This document shows, one piece after another, positions 15,871 through 16,323 of a stretch of DNA of 16,323 bases. Each line of letters starts with the position of its first letter. Positions within the stretch are counted from its first letter, which is position 1. Below the pieces are notes generated by a model. The model was not told where the DNA came from and did no database searches. It saw nothing but the letters and a program-made list of their open reading frames with translations. Position numbers and translations under genes: made by a program. Source of the DNA: Kiritimatiellia bacterium. Lineage in GTDB: Bacteria; Verrucomicrobiota; Kiritimatiellia; SLAD01. The DNA lies in NCBI GenBank assembly GCA_007125875.1, contig SLCI01000039.1:1-16323 (forward strand), given 5' to 3'.

Positions 15871-16323
15871 GCAGTATGCCTATACTACTTTTTTCTGGCT
15901 GGGCCATGCCATACGCTCTCTTGAAGGAATTCGCCGAGGCACTAGATCATCCTGTGACTATTTTCGATCTTTGTAACCCGGGAACAATCGACACTCAGCG
16001 AACAATTTCGGAGGCCGCACAGGAAATCGTTGCAGCGCAGCCCGCGCCTCCTTTATTAATTGGCTGGTCTACTGGCGCGCTGCTAGCACTGGAGGCCGCG
16101 ACCCGACCGAACACATCGCTGTCAGGTATTATTGCCCTCTCCGGTACCGCCTGTTTTTGCACACGCACAGAGTATGCCTTTGGGCAACCCCCCGAGGTTG
16201 TGCGTGCGCTGCGAGAAGGGGTTTTGTGCGAAGAAACAAAAGTACGCACCCTCAAGCGCTTTTATCATGAAAGTGCGCATCCAGACCGGCTGAGTCGATC
16301 CTTGCGTGACCAACTCGAGCAAA
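15867..16323 (+). CDS. BioH-like alpha/beta-hydrolase (pimeloyl-ACP methyl ester esterase), 3' end cut off
   Basis: The first 152 codons of an alpha/beta-hydrolase, read by hand because the frame runs off the window. It begins MSSMPILLFSGWAMP, the beta-strand and oxyanion-hole region. The nucleophile elbow is GWSTG with S68. A cap-like segment follows, reading SGTACFCTRTEYAFG and then ERALREG-type helices around RTLKRFYHES, which resembles the cap of BioH. The catalytic Asp and His should lie beyond the edge. In biotin synthesis such enzymes demethylate pimeloyl-ACP methyl ester, supplying the substrate of BioF; the 4-nt overlap with bioF supports that role. BioG-type or other esterases of the same superfamily cannot be excluded, so no symbol is given. 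bioC or bioD may follow, but this is not visible. Confidence 0.82.
   Translation, partial: MSSMPILLFSGWAMPYALLKEFAEALDHPVTIFDLCNPGTIDTQRTISEAAQEIVAAQPAPPLLIGWSTGALLALEAATRPNTSLSGIIALSGTACFCTRTEYAFGQPPEVVRALREGVLCEETKVRTLKRFYHESAHPDRLSRSLRDQLEQ

Overview
The window looks like chromosomal DNA from a free-living, Gram-negative-type bacterium. The best guess is the Verrucomicrobiota/Kiritimatiellota/Planctomycetota neighbourhood. This rests on three things: a DUF1800-DUF1501 gene pair with a Tat signal, a giant adhesin-like subtilase built from choice-of-anchor, MBG-like and fibronectin-like modules, and GC-rich palindromic intergenic repeats. The phylum is an inference from gene content, not from a marker gene. 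No rRNA, tRNA, transposase, phage gene or CRISPR array was seen.

Layout, left to right. (1) 1-925, minus: rlmN, a radical-SAM RNA methyltransferase, cut off at its C-terminus by the window edge. (2) 926-1214: intergenic, with a long imperfect palindrome. (3) 1215-3965, minus: DUF1800 followed 3 nt later by a Tat-exported DUF1501 protein. (4) 3966-4378: intergenic, with two tandem copies of a REP/MITE-like hairpin. (5) 4379-5179, minus: thiM, thiazole salvage kinase. (6) 5227-13005, minus: a 2592-residue membrane-anchored exoprotein with two separate, catalytically complete subtilisin (S8) domains. (7) 12993-13214, minus: a possible 73-codon ORF bridging the giant gene and HPr. (8) 13217-14532, minus: bioB followed by an HPr phosphocarrier gene. 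(9) 14695-16323, plus: bioF overlapping by 4 nt a BioH-like carboxylesterase gene that runs off the window.

The right end is a divergent biotin locus: bioB goes leftward, and bioF plus the bioH-like gene go rightward from a 162-nt shared region carrying a palindrome that could be an operator. BioH-like esterases release pimeloyl-ACP, BioF condenses it with alanine, and BioB performs the last step, so three biotin functions sit together. Genes from bioB to DUF1501 all lie on the minus strand, but the 211-nt and 413-nt gaps make one single transcript unlikely.

The most striking feature is in the giant protease. Its second subtilase, complete with an inhibitor-like pro-domain, sits inside a choice-of-anchor D/ASH-type beta-sandwich. 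The first half of that fold ends near residue 1766 and the second half resumes near residue 2195. An uninterrupted ASH-like module earlier in the same protein serves as an internal comparison. The second point of interest is the 34-nt leader between this gene and thiM, which contains ATGAAG/CTTCAT/ATGAAG blocks able to form two mutually exclusive hairpins, one of which covers the thiM Shine-Dalgarno.
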